DNA from: Jimgerdemannia flammicorona
Lineage: Eukaryota; Mucoromycota; Endogonomycetes; Endogonales; Endogonaceae
Direction of reading: 5' to 3'
DNA: 10,029 bases
NCBI GenBank assembly: GCA_003990745.1
Contig: RBNI01007719.1
Coordinates: forward strand, 1-10,029
The translations under genes were made by a program, and so were the position numbers. Shown here piece by piece: positions 1-7,832 of the stretch (the stretch's first letter is position 1; every line of letters begins with the position of its first letter). The notes beneath the pieces were generated by a model that did not search any database, had not been told where the DNA came from, and saw only the letters and a program-made list of their open reading frames with translations.

Positions 1-597
1 GACCATTTTCACTGTCACCATGAGGCCCCGGAAGCACAGTGTCACCGTGAATGCTGAAATCGATTTCTTGAGTAACGGTGCCACCGCTAGGCCCATCACA
101 CCATCTGCCAAATCCCCTTGTCTCCTGAGCCCCCTCCTCTCAGCCACACCATCCACAGTCACATCTGGATTTTTTTCCAGATCAGCAGTCCCGTCGCCAT
201 CAGCCATCACACCCCCCCCAGCCACTACACCTCCAGCCCCACCACCCCCTCCACCAAGGGCCACTCCCCAAGTACAGACGCCATCTCCGTCTCCTTGCCT
301 TTCTTCAACCAACCCTCCAGCCCTGACGCCTGCCTCCTCCCCTTCACCATCTCAGCAAAACTCGCCCTTCCAGATCCTTGTCTACCACTACCACCTCCTC
401 CCCTTCTGCGCCCACCTTCCAGCAGCCCCCTCATCCCTCCCCCCAGGCCAGGGCCCCTCCCCACTTGCTGCCAGTTGAATGTGCTTGGGCCGCCCTACCC
501 AGTATGCACCTCAGATTGCTTGTTGATCACCATGTTGCTAGTCTCTTTTTCTCCAAAACGATGTTGTAGTTGCTTCCCGAACGTTGTATAACCCGAG
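1..597. other. C-rich flank with Pro/Ser-rich open frames
   Basis: This stretch is pyrimidine-rich, above all from about 180 to 470. An ATG-started frame of 152 codons runs from 20 to 478 on the + strand, and a second overlapping frame runs from 118 to 591. Both encode Pro/Ser/Thr-rich sequence with short proline runs, which is what C-rich DNA gives in any frame. I see no domain, signal peptide or membrane segment. CpG is present at a normal-looking level (about 17 by eye), unlike the DNA after 600. It could be the remnant of a low-complexity exon or another repeat. I do not recognise a gene and regard the frames as probably compositional. Confidence 0.4.
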
Positions 598-689
598 AGG
601 TACCAGAGAGAGAGATGCTGTGATTACAAACCTCACTATAGTTACCAAATTAGTCACTCATACTTAGTCAGAAATCATGAACCAACTTG

Positions 690-722
690 TATAAATACCC
701 CCCAGTTTCTATCTGAAATAAA
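690..722 (+). promoter_or_regulatory. TATA box and AATAAA, LTR-like core
   Basis: TATAAATA lies at 690-697 and AATAAA at 717-722, about 20 bases apart, just inside the left edge of the CpG-depleted zone and about 500 bases upstream of gag. A TATA box closely followed by a polyadenylation signal is typical of the U3/R part of a compact retrotransposon LTR. The inference is that this is the 5' LTR core. I found no clear copy at the 3' side, so the LTR borders stay undefined. Confidence 0.4.
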
Positions 723-779
723 GCAGTTTTATTCAGTCCTTGATACAAGAATCAAGTTCCCCCTCTACATATATATTTC

Positions 780-1227
780 TCTAAGTCTTAGTAATGACAC
801 CTAAGTGACTCTAGTATTTCTAACTAAACTCTAGAAGCCTAGCTAACTTCTGCCAGAACTGAGACTGGTATATAAATCCCCAAAGACTTAAATAGACCCT
901 TTTAATCTGAATTCCAAGGTGAATTCAGTCTGTATATAGCAAAGAACAAGATTCTTGAAAGATAGGGCAAAAGAGAAAGATCTTTAAAAGATAAGATACT
1001 GCTGCTACAACTACTTTAAGTGAGTGCTTCCTCAAACTGAAGGCTTCTTGGTACACATTGTGTACTAAGTCTCTAAGTAATAGTCTTACTTCTCTAATTA
1101 TCCAAAGGATAAGAGAGAGGTAGAAGTGAGAGTTATTACAACTTGGTAATAGCAGATTACTAGTCAAAAAGGCACCAAGAACACACTTATAAGAAGTTGG
1201 AACAAGACCAACCTTGGACAGGAGTAA
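780..1227 (+). other. Leader between LTR-like core and gag
   Basis: No coding frame here resembles a known protein, and the gag frame is blocked by several stops before 1228. An open frame on the minus strand (925-1323) is hydrophobic and matches nothing I recognise, so I treat it as chance. A 15-base near-perfect palindrome, GTACACA-T-TGTGTAC, sits at about 1051-1065. I could not place a tRNA primer-binding site with confidence. Self-priming, as in Tf1, is possible but not visible in the sequence. Confidence 0.35.
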
Positions 1228-2910
1228 CCCCCAGAACCAACTGTGGATCCTCAAACCAAAGCCAAAGAAGCCCTTGCCATTAGGACCAAATGGTACCAGG
1301 AAACCACAGACCCAGAGACCCACTAGCTTATAATTGACCAGACTTACAAGGATCTATACCAGGCCTTTAGGACTTACCACCCAGGACTTAGGAATATAAT
1401 CAGCCACTGTAGGTTCTATGAACTCTTCCATGGATATATTGGAATCACTAAGACTCCAGAATCTACTGCTGCAGTCATCCAGGATTTTCTAGATTACATT
1501 ATACCCTCTGCTGCAAGAGAGGCAGCTGTTGAGTAGATTATCTCTGACAGATATCATCATATCCCTACCAAGACCTCACTCTACTACAGGCTAGTTATAT
1601 ACTATGTCTCTACCATAACTAGGTATGAGAACAAGCAAGCAGGCCACCCATCCCCTACTGCTGAACAAGGAGCAGGCCCATCTACTCAGCCAGAAACTGA
1701 TATTCTCTTTGAAGGACCTAGTCAGTATAAGGATGCACTATCTCATCAGAAAAGAGAGTCAGATAAAGACTCTACAAGTTACTAGTCTGATGATAGCTAA
1801 CTAGGAATAGCAGGTCTAGGAATTTACCAAGAAACTACAGGTCAAGAAGATCAGACCCCAGAACCAACCCAGCCACCTATACAGAGGTTTGGTTTACCCT
1901 CTCTCACAGGACTCTTTGATCTAATATCTAGGAATCAAGTAACCCCAAGTCATATAGCACTGAAACCCCACCAAACAGAACAATCTTCAGGAGAATCTAC
2001 CCCTACAGAACTACAACCAATAGTCAATATAATAGTAGATGCCAACATTGTAGCACTAACTACCCAGCTAGCCACACTAGCAGAGATAGTAGGACAGATT
2101 GCTGAACAGAACAAGCCAATCAAGATCTTGCAAATCCCAACATTCAGTGAAAAAAACAGCAACATCGAAAACTTCATCAATGCAGTTGATACAGGTTATT
2201 GAGCAAACCAATGGAATGATAACCAAGTATCTATAGGAATGCTCACCAATAACTAGAACAATATCCTTCAACAGTTGTTTACCACATCAGTAGCATAAGT
2301 GGAAACAGTAGCCACATTCTTTACTGGAACAGTAGCTGAATTCTGGCATACCTTGGAACAATACCCAGTAATCTGAGAAAACCGCCCTCAAGTCAATGGA
2401 CAAGTACCTGCCAACAATAGACCAGGTTGGGATGACTATGAAACAGGCCCAGGACTCAAGGCACTACTACTGACCAAATTCCAAAATACAGCCTACATAT
2501 AAAAAACTTGGAATAAACTATCTCAGATGAAGTTCTACAAGAATAGCGAGGAGGATCTAGAAACCTTTGCCACTAGAATAGATGCCTACCTTAAAACTGT
2601 TGGACTTACCTACCAGGAGAACAATTTGGCCATCAATGGTACCAGAGACAACCATCTCTTTGCAGCCCTACCAGACTGGCTCACTCAGAAGATCAAGGAA
2701 CATGGCCTCCCCCAAGGATGTCCCCACTATTCATAGTGCTTTGCCCAAGTGCAAAGAAGAGCCTGCAAAATCCTTGCTGCACAAGCCTCATGAAATCAAG
2801 AACATAAGAAGAATAACCAAGATATGAGGAATCCTACCAGGAGAAATGATCAAAGGAATAACCAAAAATATGATCAAAGGAATCAGCAAACTCCAGAGAA
2901 CTCAGACCTC
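1228..2910 (+). pseudogene. Gag (matrix/capsid-like) remnant
   Basis: One frame (codon starts at 1 mod 3) reads as protein through this stretch, broken by about eleven stops, for example at 1324, 1534, 1783, 1798, 2200, 2500 and 2734. No in-frame ATG marks the start; 1228 is simply the first codon after a stop. The first half (to about 2090) is Gln/Thr/Pro-rich. The second half holds a retrotransposon Gag core: a segment reading IPTFSEKNSNIENFINAVD at about 2137, Trp-rich helices, then ETFATRIDAYLKTVG at 2563, as in the capsid of fungal gypsy elements. A basic, Asn/Gln/Arg-rich tail (2824-2890) leads to the zinc knuckle, which lies in another frame. At about 560 codons it is rather long for such a Gag, and the N-terminal half is unassigned. 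Confidence 0.8.
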
Positions 2911-2915
2911 TCACT

Positions 2916-3020
2916 GAGGATAAAAAGAAGCAGCTCCATGAAAAAGGATTGTGCTTCATCTGCAAGAAGACAGGATATATCTCATTCAAATACCCTGAGA
3001 AGAGAAACAGATCAGGCGAA
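2916..3020 (+). pseudogene. Nucleocapsid zinc knuckle, two ligands lost
   Basis: In the pol frame (codon starts divisible by 3) the segment CFICKKTGYISFKY lies at 2952-2993. Its spacing is exactly that of the retroviral CCHC knuckle, C-x2-C-x4-H-x4-C, with Cys at 2952 and 2961. The His position (2976, TAT) and last Cys position (2991, TAC) are both Tyr. CAT to TAT and TGC to TAC are each one transition. It would bind the element's RNA during packaging. It follows the basic Gag tail but is shifted by one frame, which marks an indel somewhere in 2880-2915. Confidence 0.88.
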
Positions 3021-3107
3021 TCCAGTAACCAGAACATTACTGTTATTGGAGAAGGTCCAGGAAAGAAGAACTCCAAGAATGTTATCAAAGTATAGAAGAT
3101 ATGGTAC

Positions 3108-3503
3108 AAGGCTACCATCCCCACTAAGGCTCATCTCACTGATGCCAGATATGACCTCTATAGTAGCCAAGACCTCACTATTCCACCAAGTATCAATGCT
3201 ATAGTGTGAACAGGGATTGCAATACAAGCTTCCAAAGGTACATACATCTGTCTTGCTGAGCAAAGTAGCCTAGTTAAAGAGTTCAACATTGGGCTAGAAG
3301 GAGTAGTTGACCAAGGATTTACTGGTGAAATCCATGTCACCTTGTGAAATTTTGGAGACACATCATTTGAAGTCAAAGTAGACCAAAGGATTTCCCAAGC
3401 AATCATTGAAGAAATCCATCAAGATCTTATCATTGAAGAAGTCCCTGAGCTCTCCCAGATAGACTATAGCAAGAAAGAGTTTGGATCAACTAACAAACCT
3501 CCT
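3108..3503 (+). pseudogene. dUTPase domain in the retroelement polyprotein
   Basis: About 130 codons in the pol frame read as a trimeric-type dUTP pyrophosphatase, the enzyme that turns dUTP into dUMP and pyrophosphate. Motif 1 is ARYDLYSSQDLTIPP (3144-3188; family A-G-Y/F-D-L). A segment with T-G-I-A-I follows at 3210. Motif 2 is AEQSSLV (3255-3275; family P-R/K-S-G/S-L, with Arg read as Gln). Motif 3 is GVVDQGFTGEI (3300-3332), which keeps the catalytic Asp at 3309 and has Phe where Tyr is usual. Motif 4 is VDQRISQAI (3378-3404; family G-D-R-I/V-A-Q). Motif 5 is DYSKKEFGST (3462-3491; family R-G-x-x-G-F-G-S-T). Stops at 3207 and 3345 break it. It lies after the zinc knuckle and before the protease, as in betaretroviruses. 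The order and spacing of five motifs make chance unlikely. Confidence 0.87.
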
Positions 3504-3572
3504 AGTCAAAAGGTCACTACCATGAAGGAAGATAATGAAAACTGGTATAAGAGAATTGCAGATGATTATATA

Positions 3573-3644
3573 CCATGTAGACAATGCCCTCATTCTATTT
3601 GAATGTACTGCATGAAATATGTTGGTAAATATCATGCATACTTC
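3573..3644 (+). other. Cys/His/Tyr-rich linker, possible lost zinc site
   Basis: Between dUTPase and protease the pol frame reads PCRQCPHSI, a TGA stop at 3600, then MYCMKYVGKYHAYF. There are three Cys and two His, plus Tyr residues that could derive from Cys or His by the transition seen elsewhere in the element. This may have been a second zinc-binding module. The ligand spacing does not match the standard CCHC knuckle closely enough to name it. A charged linker rich in Lys, Glu and Asp continues to about 3820. Confidence 0.35.
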
Positions 3645-3821
3645 TCCAAAGTTTTCAAAATTCAATCTAAGAAGTATCAAGCCCAACAGACTGAAGAACC
3701 CAAACAAGACCACCCTCCTTGTAAAGGATGGAGAGAAACTGACTTCAAGGAGACTGACAGCAATTGGGACAACAATGAGGATGAAGAGCTCAATATCATC
3801 AAAAAGGAGGACAGTTGTATT

Positions 3822-4190
3822 AAGTTTACAGGCCAAGTCTACAGACAGAATGTCAATGTCTTGCTTGATAGCAGTACTACTGGAAACTATATCAGTACCA
3901 AGACTGCTAAGAGGATTGGAGCCCAAAGCAGACCAACTAATGAGAAAAGAAGTGTTATCTTTGGTAATAGTAAGACTGCACCACTGACCAAGATCTGCAA
4001 AGATCTCTTGCTTAAGATTGGTAAATATCAAGAGAAGTTGGACTTCAGTATTGTAGACCTCCCAGGACAAGACATTATCTTAGGAAAAGTCTGGTTGACC
4101 CAGTACAACCTAGACATCAACTGGAGAACCAATGAGGTTAACCTGACCCATGAAGGCAGAAAGATCACTCTGACACCCCAGGAAGGTACC
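3822..4190 (+). pseudogene. Retropepsin-type aspartic protease
   Basis: The active-site region reads VLLDSSTTGNYIS around 3858-3896, where the family has D-S/T-G; the catalytic Asp (3867) is kept but the Gly position (3873) is Ser, a single G-to-A change. About 70 residues on, DIILGKVWLTQYNLDINW (from about 4071) matches the conserved I-L-G-x-x-W-L segment of Ty3/gypsy proteases that follows the flap. The enzyme would have cut the Gag-Pol precursor as a dimer. This segment itself has no internal stop; the open stretch runs from 3603 to 4577. It joins the dUTPase upstream and the RT downstream in one frame. The Gly to Ser change would probably cripple it. Confidence 0.88.
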
Positions 4191-4319
4191 AACCATCAAG
4201 GAATCAAAATCATCTCTGCCATCCAAATGAAGAGACTCTCTCAAAAAAAAGGAAACACCTACTTCATCTGTATAGTACAAGAAGTCACTAAAGCTACAAG
4301 TAGTCCAATCTCAACAGAA

Positions 4320-5175
4320 GCTCAAGAACTATTCAAGAAATTCCAAGATGTATTCCAGGACCCTCAAGGACTTCCACCCAAATGCCAAATTCAGCATAGA
4401 ATTGATCTCATTCTAGGATCTGAACCCCCATACAAGAGTATCTATCAACTGGCCCAATTCAAACTCAAGACCCTCAAGGATGAGTTAACCAAACTACTGG
4501 CCCAAAGATATATTGAACCCAGTTACTCTCTATTTGGAGCCCTCATTCTATTTGTCAAAAAGAAGGTTAGCTCTCTGTAAATGTATATTGACTATAGAGC
4601 CCTCAACAAGATCACTATCAAAAACTGGTATGCTCTGTCCAGGATTGATGAGTTGTTATACCAAATCTTCAAGGTCAAGACCTTTTCTCTACTAGACTTG
4701 TGAAATGGCTACCACCAGATTCTCATTGATGAGAAGGATATTGAAAAGATAGCTTTTTGAATATGGTTTGGATACTACCAGTTCTGAGTCATGCCTTTTG
4801 GTTTGACCAATGCACTAGTAACATTCTAGTATCTGATGAATGATATCTTTGAACTACTCCTCAATATCTGTGTTCTTGTATATATTGATGATATACTAAT
4901 CTATAGTGAAACAGTGGAGTTATACTTCACCCACCTCAGACAGATAATGACCCTTCTACAAGAACACCAGCTCTATGCCAAAATGAGCAAGTATAGGTTC
5001 TATCAAGACCAGATCAAGTACCTAGGATATATCATTTCTGCTGAAGGTATCAATATAGATCCCTGAAAGATATCAGCCATTAAGGATATCTCTATCCCCA
5101 CTACTCTCAAGCTACTCTAGTACTTTCTGGATATTGCTGGTTACTATCAAAGGTTTATCTAAGAATATTCTGCTA
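4320..5175 (+). pseudogene. Reverse transcriptase domain
   Basis: All landmarks of a Ty3/gypsy RT are present: an H-R-I-D-L segment (about 4395), a Y-I-E-P-S connection, M-Y-I-D-Y-R-A-L-N (4581), the finger motif around 4695 with D-L-stop-N-G-Y-H, VMPFGLTNA (about 4788), the catalytic YIDD at 4881-4892 and L-G-Y-I-I-S (about 5022), then the thumb with A-G-Y-Y-Q-R-F-I. Stops lie at 4578, 4701, 4758, 4785, 4827, 5064, 5118 and 5160. Several sit where relatives have Arg or Gln, as expected for CGA or CAA/CAG turned into stops. It would have copied the element RNA into cDNA. The YxDD box survives, but the frame is far too broken to work. Confidence 0.96.
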
Positions 5176-5186
5176 TTGCAGCCTCA

Positions 5187-5680
5187 TTGATCAACCTGGC
5201 CCACAAAGGAGTTAACATCAAGACTGAATGGACCCCTGAATATACTCAGATTATGGACCATCTCAAGAGACTTCTTACTGAGGCCCTAGTGCTAATTGCA
5301 CCTGATCCTACTAGGCCATTCACTCTGACCATGGATGCCTCTGATATTGCCATTGGGGCAGTGCTCAGCCAAGAAGATCGCCCAGTGGCCTACCTTTCCC
5401 AAAAGCTCAAGTCAGCTGAGACCTGGTATACTACCCATGAGAAGGAACTCCTGGCCATTGTCACTGCCCTCTAAGAATGGTACTATTTTCTCCTAGGATA
5501 ACTATTTGTGGTCTACACTAACTACCATACTCTATGGTATATCTATACACAGCCCATGCTGACCTACAGACAAGTCCACTGGATAGAAATCATTACTAAC
5601 TTTGATATGAAAATCAAGTATATCTCAGGCAAAACCAACTGTGTGGTTGATAGTTTCTTCAGATACATGGAAGATAAACT
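5187..5680 (+). pseudogene. RNase H domain
   Basis: This domain follows the RT thumb directly. TMDASDIAIGAVLSQ carries the first catalytic Asp (5334), HEKELLAIV (from 5436) carries the Glu, and the third site reads YTNYHTL (5514-5534), where the family has T-D-H; the Asp codon is now Asn (5520, AAC) and the His is Tyr (5523, TAC). The C-terminal connector I-K-Y-I-S-G-K-T-N (about 5613) corresponds to the Y-x-P-G-K-x-N-x-V-A-D-x-L-S-R element at the end of gypsy RNase H. Stops at 5472 and 5499 break it. It would have removed the RNA strand from the RNA/DNA hybrid. Confidence 0.93.
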
Positions 5681-5879
5681 TGTCTTCATTATTGAGATAA
5701 TTGGAAACCTTATCTAGATGATCAAGGATGGCTACCAGCAAGACAGCCCCCTGATGAATTTCCTTCAATTCTGCCAAGACCCAGAGGCCAAGATCCCAGA
5801 ACCTATGAGACAAATGTCCAAGAGATTCACTTACTATAATGGACTTATCTACAGAGATCATGACAGAGTAGTTGTGCCC

Positions 5880-6760
5880 AACAATGATACTCTGTAGCTC
5901 AAGATCATGCAGAAACTCCATGATACTCCTATAGCAGGATATTTTGGTTTCAAGAAGACCTACAATCTCCTCTCAAGAGAGTTCTACTAGCCAAAGATGA
6001 CCAAGGATATAAAAGACTTTGTGGCCTCATGTAAGATATACCAAAGGTTCAAGAGTAGTAATAAGCTACCAGCAGGACTTCTGCAACCTCTGCCTATTCC
6101 AAGTCATAACTGGGATCAGATTGTAATGGACTTTATTGTTCAGCTCCCCAAGACTAAAGCAGGATGGGATGCCATTGTAGTATTTGTAGACCACCTAAGC
6201 AAACAAGCCTATTTTGCACCCACTAAGACCACTGCTATAGCACTAGAGATTACTGATATTTTCCTCAACTAAGTATTCAGGCTATATGGTATGCCTAGTA
6301 CCATTGTATCTGACTGAGATGCCAAGTTTACAAGTAACTTCTGGAAGGCATTCTTCACTCTCTATAGAACTAAGCTGAAGTTCTCTACTGCCTACCACCC
6401 TCAGACTAATGGTCAAACTAAGTGAACCAACAGAATCCTCAAGCAAATGCTTAGCATCTTCTACTGTTACAAGCAGAATGATTGGGACAAGTACCTAGCT
6501 CATGCTGAGTTTGCCTACAATAATAGCCAGTAAACCTCTATGAAGAAGACTCCATTCTTTTTGAACTATGGTCAACACTCAAGGACCCCAAGTATTACTG
6601 TGAAATCAGCAGTCCCAGCAGCCCAATATCTGGCTGAGACCATTTCTGATCTTACCTGAATGATAATAGATACTCTTATAGAAGTACAAGACTACCAGAC
6701 TAAGTATGTGAACTTGAAGTGAAGAGAAGTCTCCTACATCATTGGTGACATGGTCATACT
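5880..6760 (+). pseudogene. Integrase: zinc domain and DD35E core
   Basis: The N-terminal HHCC zinc domain is visible with first His at 5919, a Tyr at the second His position (5940), Cys at 6030 and a Tyr at the final Cys position (6039). The catalytic core follows: W-D-Q-I-V-M-D-F (Asp at 6129), then I-V-S-D (Asp at 6312), then GQTK at 6411-6422. The last residue stands where integrases have Glu, and 35 residues separate it from the second Asp, giving the DD35E spacing with Glu changed to Lys. Y-H-P-Q-T-N-G-Q and A-H-A-E-F-A-Y-N-N support the family. Stops lie at 5895, 5988, 6270, 6315, 6423, 6531, 6657 and 6720. It would have inserted the cDNA into the host genome. It has lost the catalytic Glu, two zinc ligands and the frame. 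Confidence 0.95.
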
Positions 6761-6989
6761 TAGAACAGATCACCTCTACCCAGACACTCTAGCACAACAA
6801 CCTGCTAAGAAACTCTATGCTAGAAGAATTGAACTATACAAGATTGTGGAAAAAGTCAGTGAAGTCAACTATAAGTTGTAACTTCTCTACAATATCTGAG
6901 TACACCCAGTATTCCATATCAGCCAATTAGTGGACTACTATGAGAACTCATTCCCTGAGCATACAGTTCCACCTCTATCCCCAATTAGG
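6761..6989 (+). pseudogene. Integrase C-terminal (GPY/F-like) region
   Basis: The pol frame continues past the catalytic core. The Leu-Tyr-Ala-Arg-Arg-Ile-Glu-Leu-Tyr-Lys-Ile segment near 6813-6845 sits where chromovirus integrases have K-L-x-x-x-x-x-G-P-Y/F-x-I; the Gly-Pro-Phe core is not kept here. It is followed by V-H-P-V-F-H-I-S-Q-L (about 6900), the conserved H-P-V-F-H-V-S-x-L that ends this module. Stops are at 6879 and 6897. This module helps bind DNA and links the core to the chromodomain. Confidence 0.8.
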
Positions 6990-7184
6990 ATCAATGATTA
7001 TAAGAAATTCGAAATTGAGGAAGCACTTGACCATAAGATCTGCAAATACCTCAAAACAGTCAAGTGGTTTTTCCTCATCAAGTGAAAGGGATACCCTACC
7101 CATGATACTACCTGGGAAAAAGAAGAAACTCTGGAAAATACATACAAAGTCCTCCAGAACTATATGGAAACACTCACTCTCTAA
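6990..7184 (+). pseudogene. C-terminal chromodomain
   Basis: After the integrase the frame reads FEIEEALDHKI (7008-7040), then FFLIK, a TGA stop at 7083, KGYP, and DTTWEKEETLEN (about 7104-7139). This is the chromodomain pattern (Y/F-x-V-E-x-I-L-x-H, L-V-K-W-K-G-Y, T-W-E-P-x-x-N-L). The stop occupies the Trp of K-W-K-G, one of the aromatic-cage positions (TGG to TGA). The domain reads modified histone tails and directs integration. The polyprotein ends at TAA 7182-7184; a TAA here could itself be a mutated CAA, since the frame stays open for seven more codons before another TAA. Confidence 0.9.
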
Positions 7185-7603
7185 CAAAGAAAGGAACTAC
7201 AGCTCTAAAGAATCAGAGCACCTAGTAAATAAGATACTATATACCTTATCTGAAATATATAATACCAAATATTGCAGAAAAAGAAACACTATATAATTAA
7301 CAAGAAGACACTTAGGTGAAGGATAATCTAGCATAGTACAGCAAAATATATTTGAACAACTCCATTTCATGTCATCTGTATCATCTCTACTAGATGATGA
7401 CAGATGCTTCATATGGAACTTAGGAAAGCCAACAATGTCAAAACCAATCTAAGCCTATCCATATGACAGATATTATTATTAGAAATTACCTTGGATTATA
7501 CATAAGAAATACTATTTCCAAGAGGTTCGAACCCCCAGCCATGATAATGAGAGCCCTCACCCTAGATGAGGATAGTCAGTCCTTGCAAATGTATCAACTA
7601 GAC
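7185..7603 (+). other. Untranslated stretch after pol
   Basis: This is AT-rich DNA with many stops in all frames. The open frames here (6940-7296 on +, 7197-7412 on -) are short and resemble nothing. The stretch contains one strong hairpin (7373-7406) and a B-box-like word (7522-7532). CpG is nearly absent, as in the rest of the element, so it most likely belongs to the element's 3' region. Confidence 0.5.
7373..7406. repeat. 14-bp hairpin with a one-base bulge
   Basis: The left arm CATCTGTATCATCT (7373-7386) pairs with AGATGATGACAGATG (7392-7406) across a five-base loop CTACT. The arms are fully complementary except for one extra G in the right arm. It lies about 190 bases after pol. A structured RNA element or weak terminator is possible, but no T-run follows. 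The function is unknown. Confidence 0.6.
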
Positions 7604-7618
7604 AAAAAAAAAAGAGAA
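7604..7618 (+). other. Polypurine tract candidate 1
   Basis: Ten A residues followed by GAGAA make a 15-base purine run. In LTR elements such a tract primes plus-strand synthesis immediately 5' of the 3' LTR. TG-containing sequence follows within about ten bases, and a TATAAATA word lies at 7779-7786. If this is the true tract, the 3' LTR starts near 7620, and the ORF at 7833-8678 would lie inside or beyond it. The competing candidate is at 8677-8689. Confidence 0.35.
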
Positions 7619-7778
7619 TTAAGATCTGTCAACTCTGTGTAACCACAACTGCAAGGAGCAATATCTTTGAAATCAAGTTTTTCTCATGTGACCAGCATAT
7701 GCTCCACTTATAGCAACAGGTTATACATTTTGCTAAAAAGTATGATCAGAAGAAGGTTACACCAGATAGGTGAATAAG

Positions 7779-7786
7779 TATAAATA
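7779..7786 (+). promoter_or_regulatory. TATA box upstream of the 3' ORF
   Basis: TATAAATA, the same word as at 690-697, lies about 50 bases before the open frame at 7833. It could be the promoter of a 3' LTR, or of a separate transcript for the downstream ORF. Patches around it faintly resemble the region before the first TATA box, but not well enough to call an LTR pair. Confidence 0.3.
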
Positions 7787-7832
7787 TCCAAGGCAAGAAT
7801 ATCCTGTAACTTTTATCTCTCTCTCATTATAA

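Noticed and set aside
180..470. Microsatellite or CRISPR-like array in the C-rich flank
   Set aside because: The tract is pyrimidine-biased but has no regular repeat unit or spacers.
925..1323. 132-codon minus-strand frame rich in Leu, Phe and Trp
   Set aside because: It is antisense to the leader and the start of gag, has no recognisable domain, and stays open because stops are depleted on that strand by composition.
2824..3204. 126-codon plus-strand frame continuing the Gag frame past the zinc knuckle
   Set aside because: Its first 20 or so codons are the true Gag tail, but beyond about 2900 it reads out of frame over the knuckle and dUTPase motif 1.
3486..4070. 194-codon open frame on the minus strand
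   Set aside because: It lies fully antisense to the linker and protease, which are supported by conserved motifs on the + strand. Its hydrophobic content follows from the opposite strand.
2916..7184. Alternative genetic code reading stops as amino acids
   Set aside because: All three stop codons occur at positions where relatives have Arg, Gln or Trp, and zinc and catalytic residues are lost at the same time. Mutational decay explains both.
798..7318. CACCTAAGTG at 798-807 and its reverse complement at 7309-7318
   Set aside because: A 10-base inverted match flanking the coding part is suggestive, but similarity does not extend outward, and a match of this length can arise by chance in sequence this size.
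7500..7560. tRNA gene or primer-binding site around GGTTCGAACCCCCAGCC
   Set aside because: Only the T-loop-like word fits. No cloverleaf can be built upstream, and the distance to CCA is too short for a tRNA 3' end.
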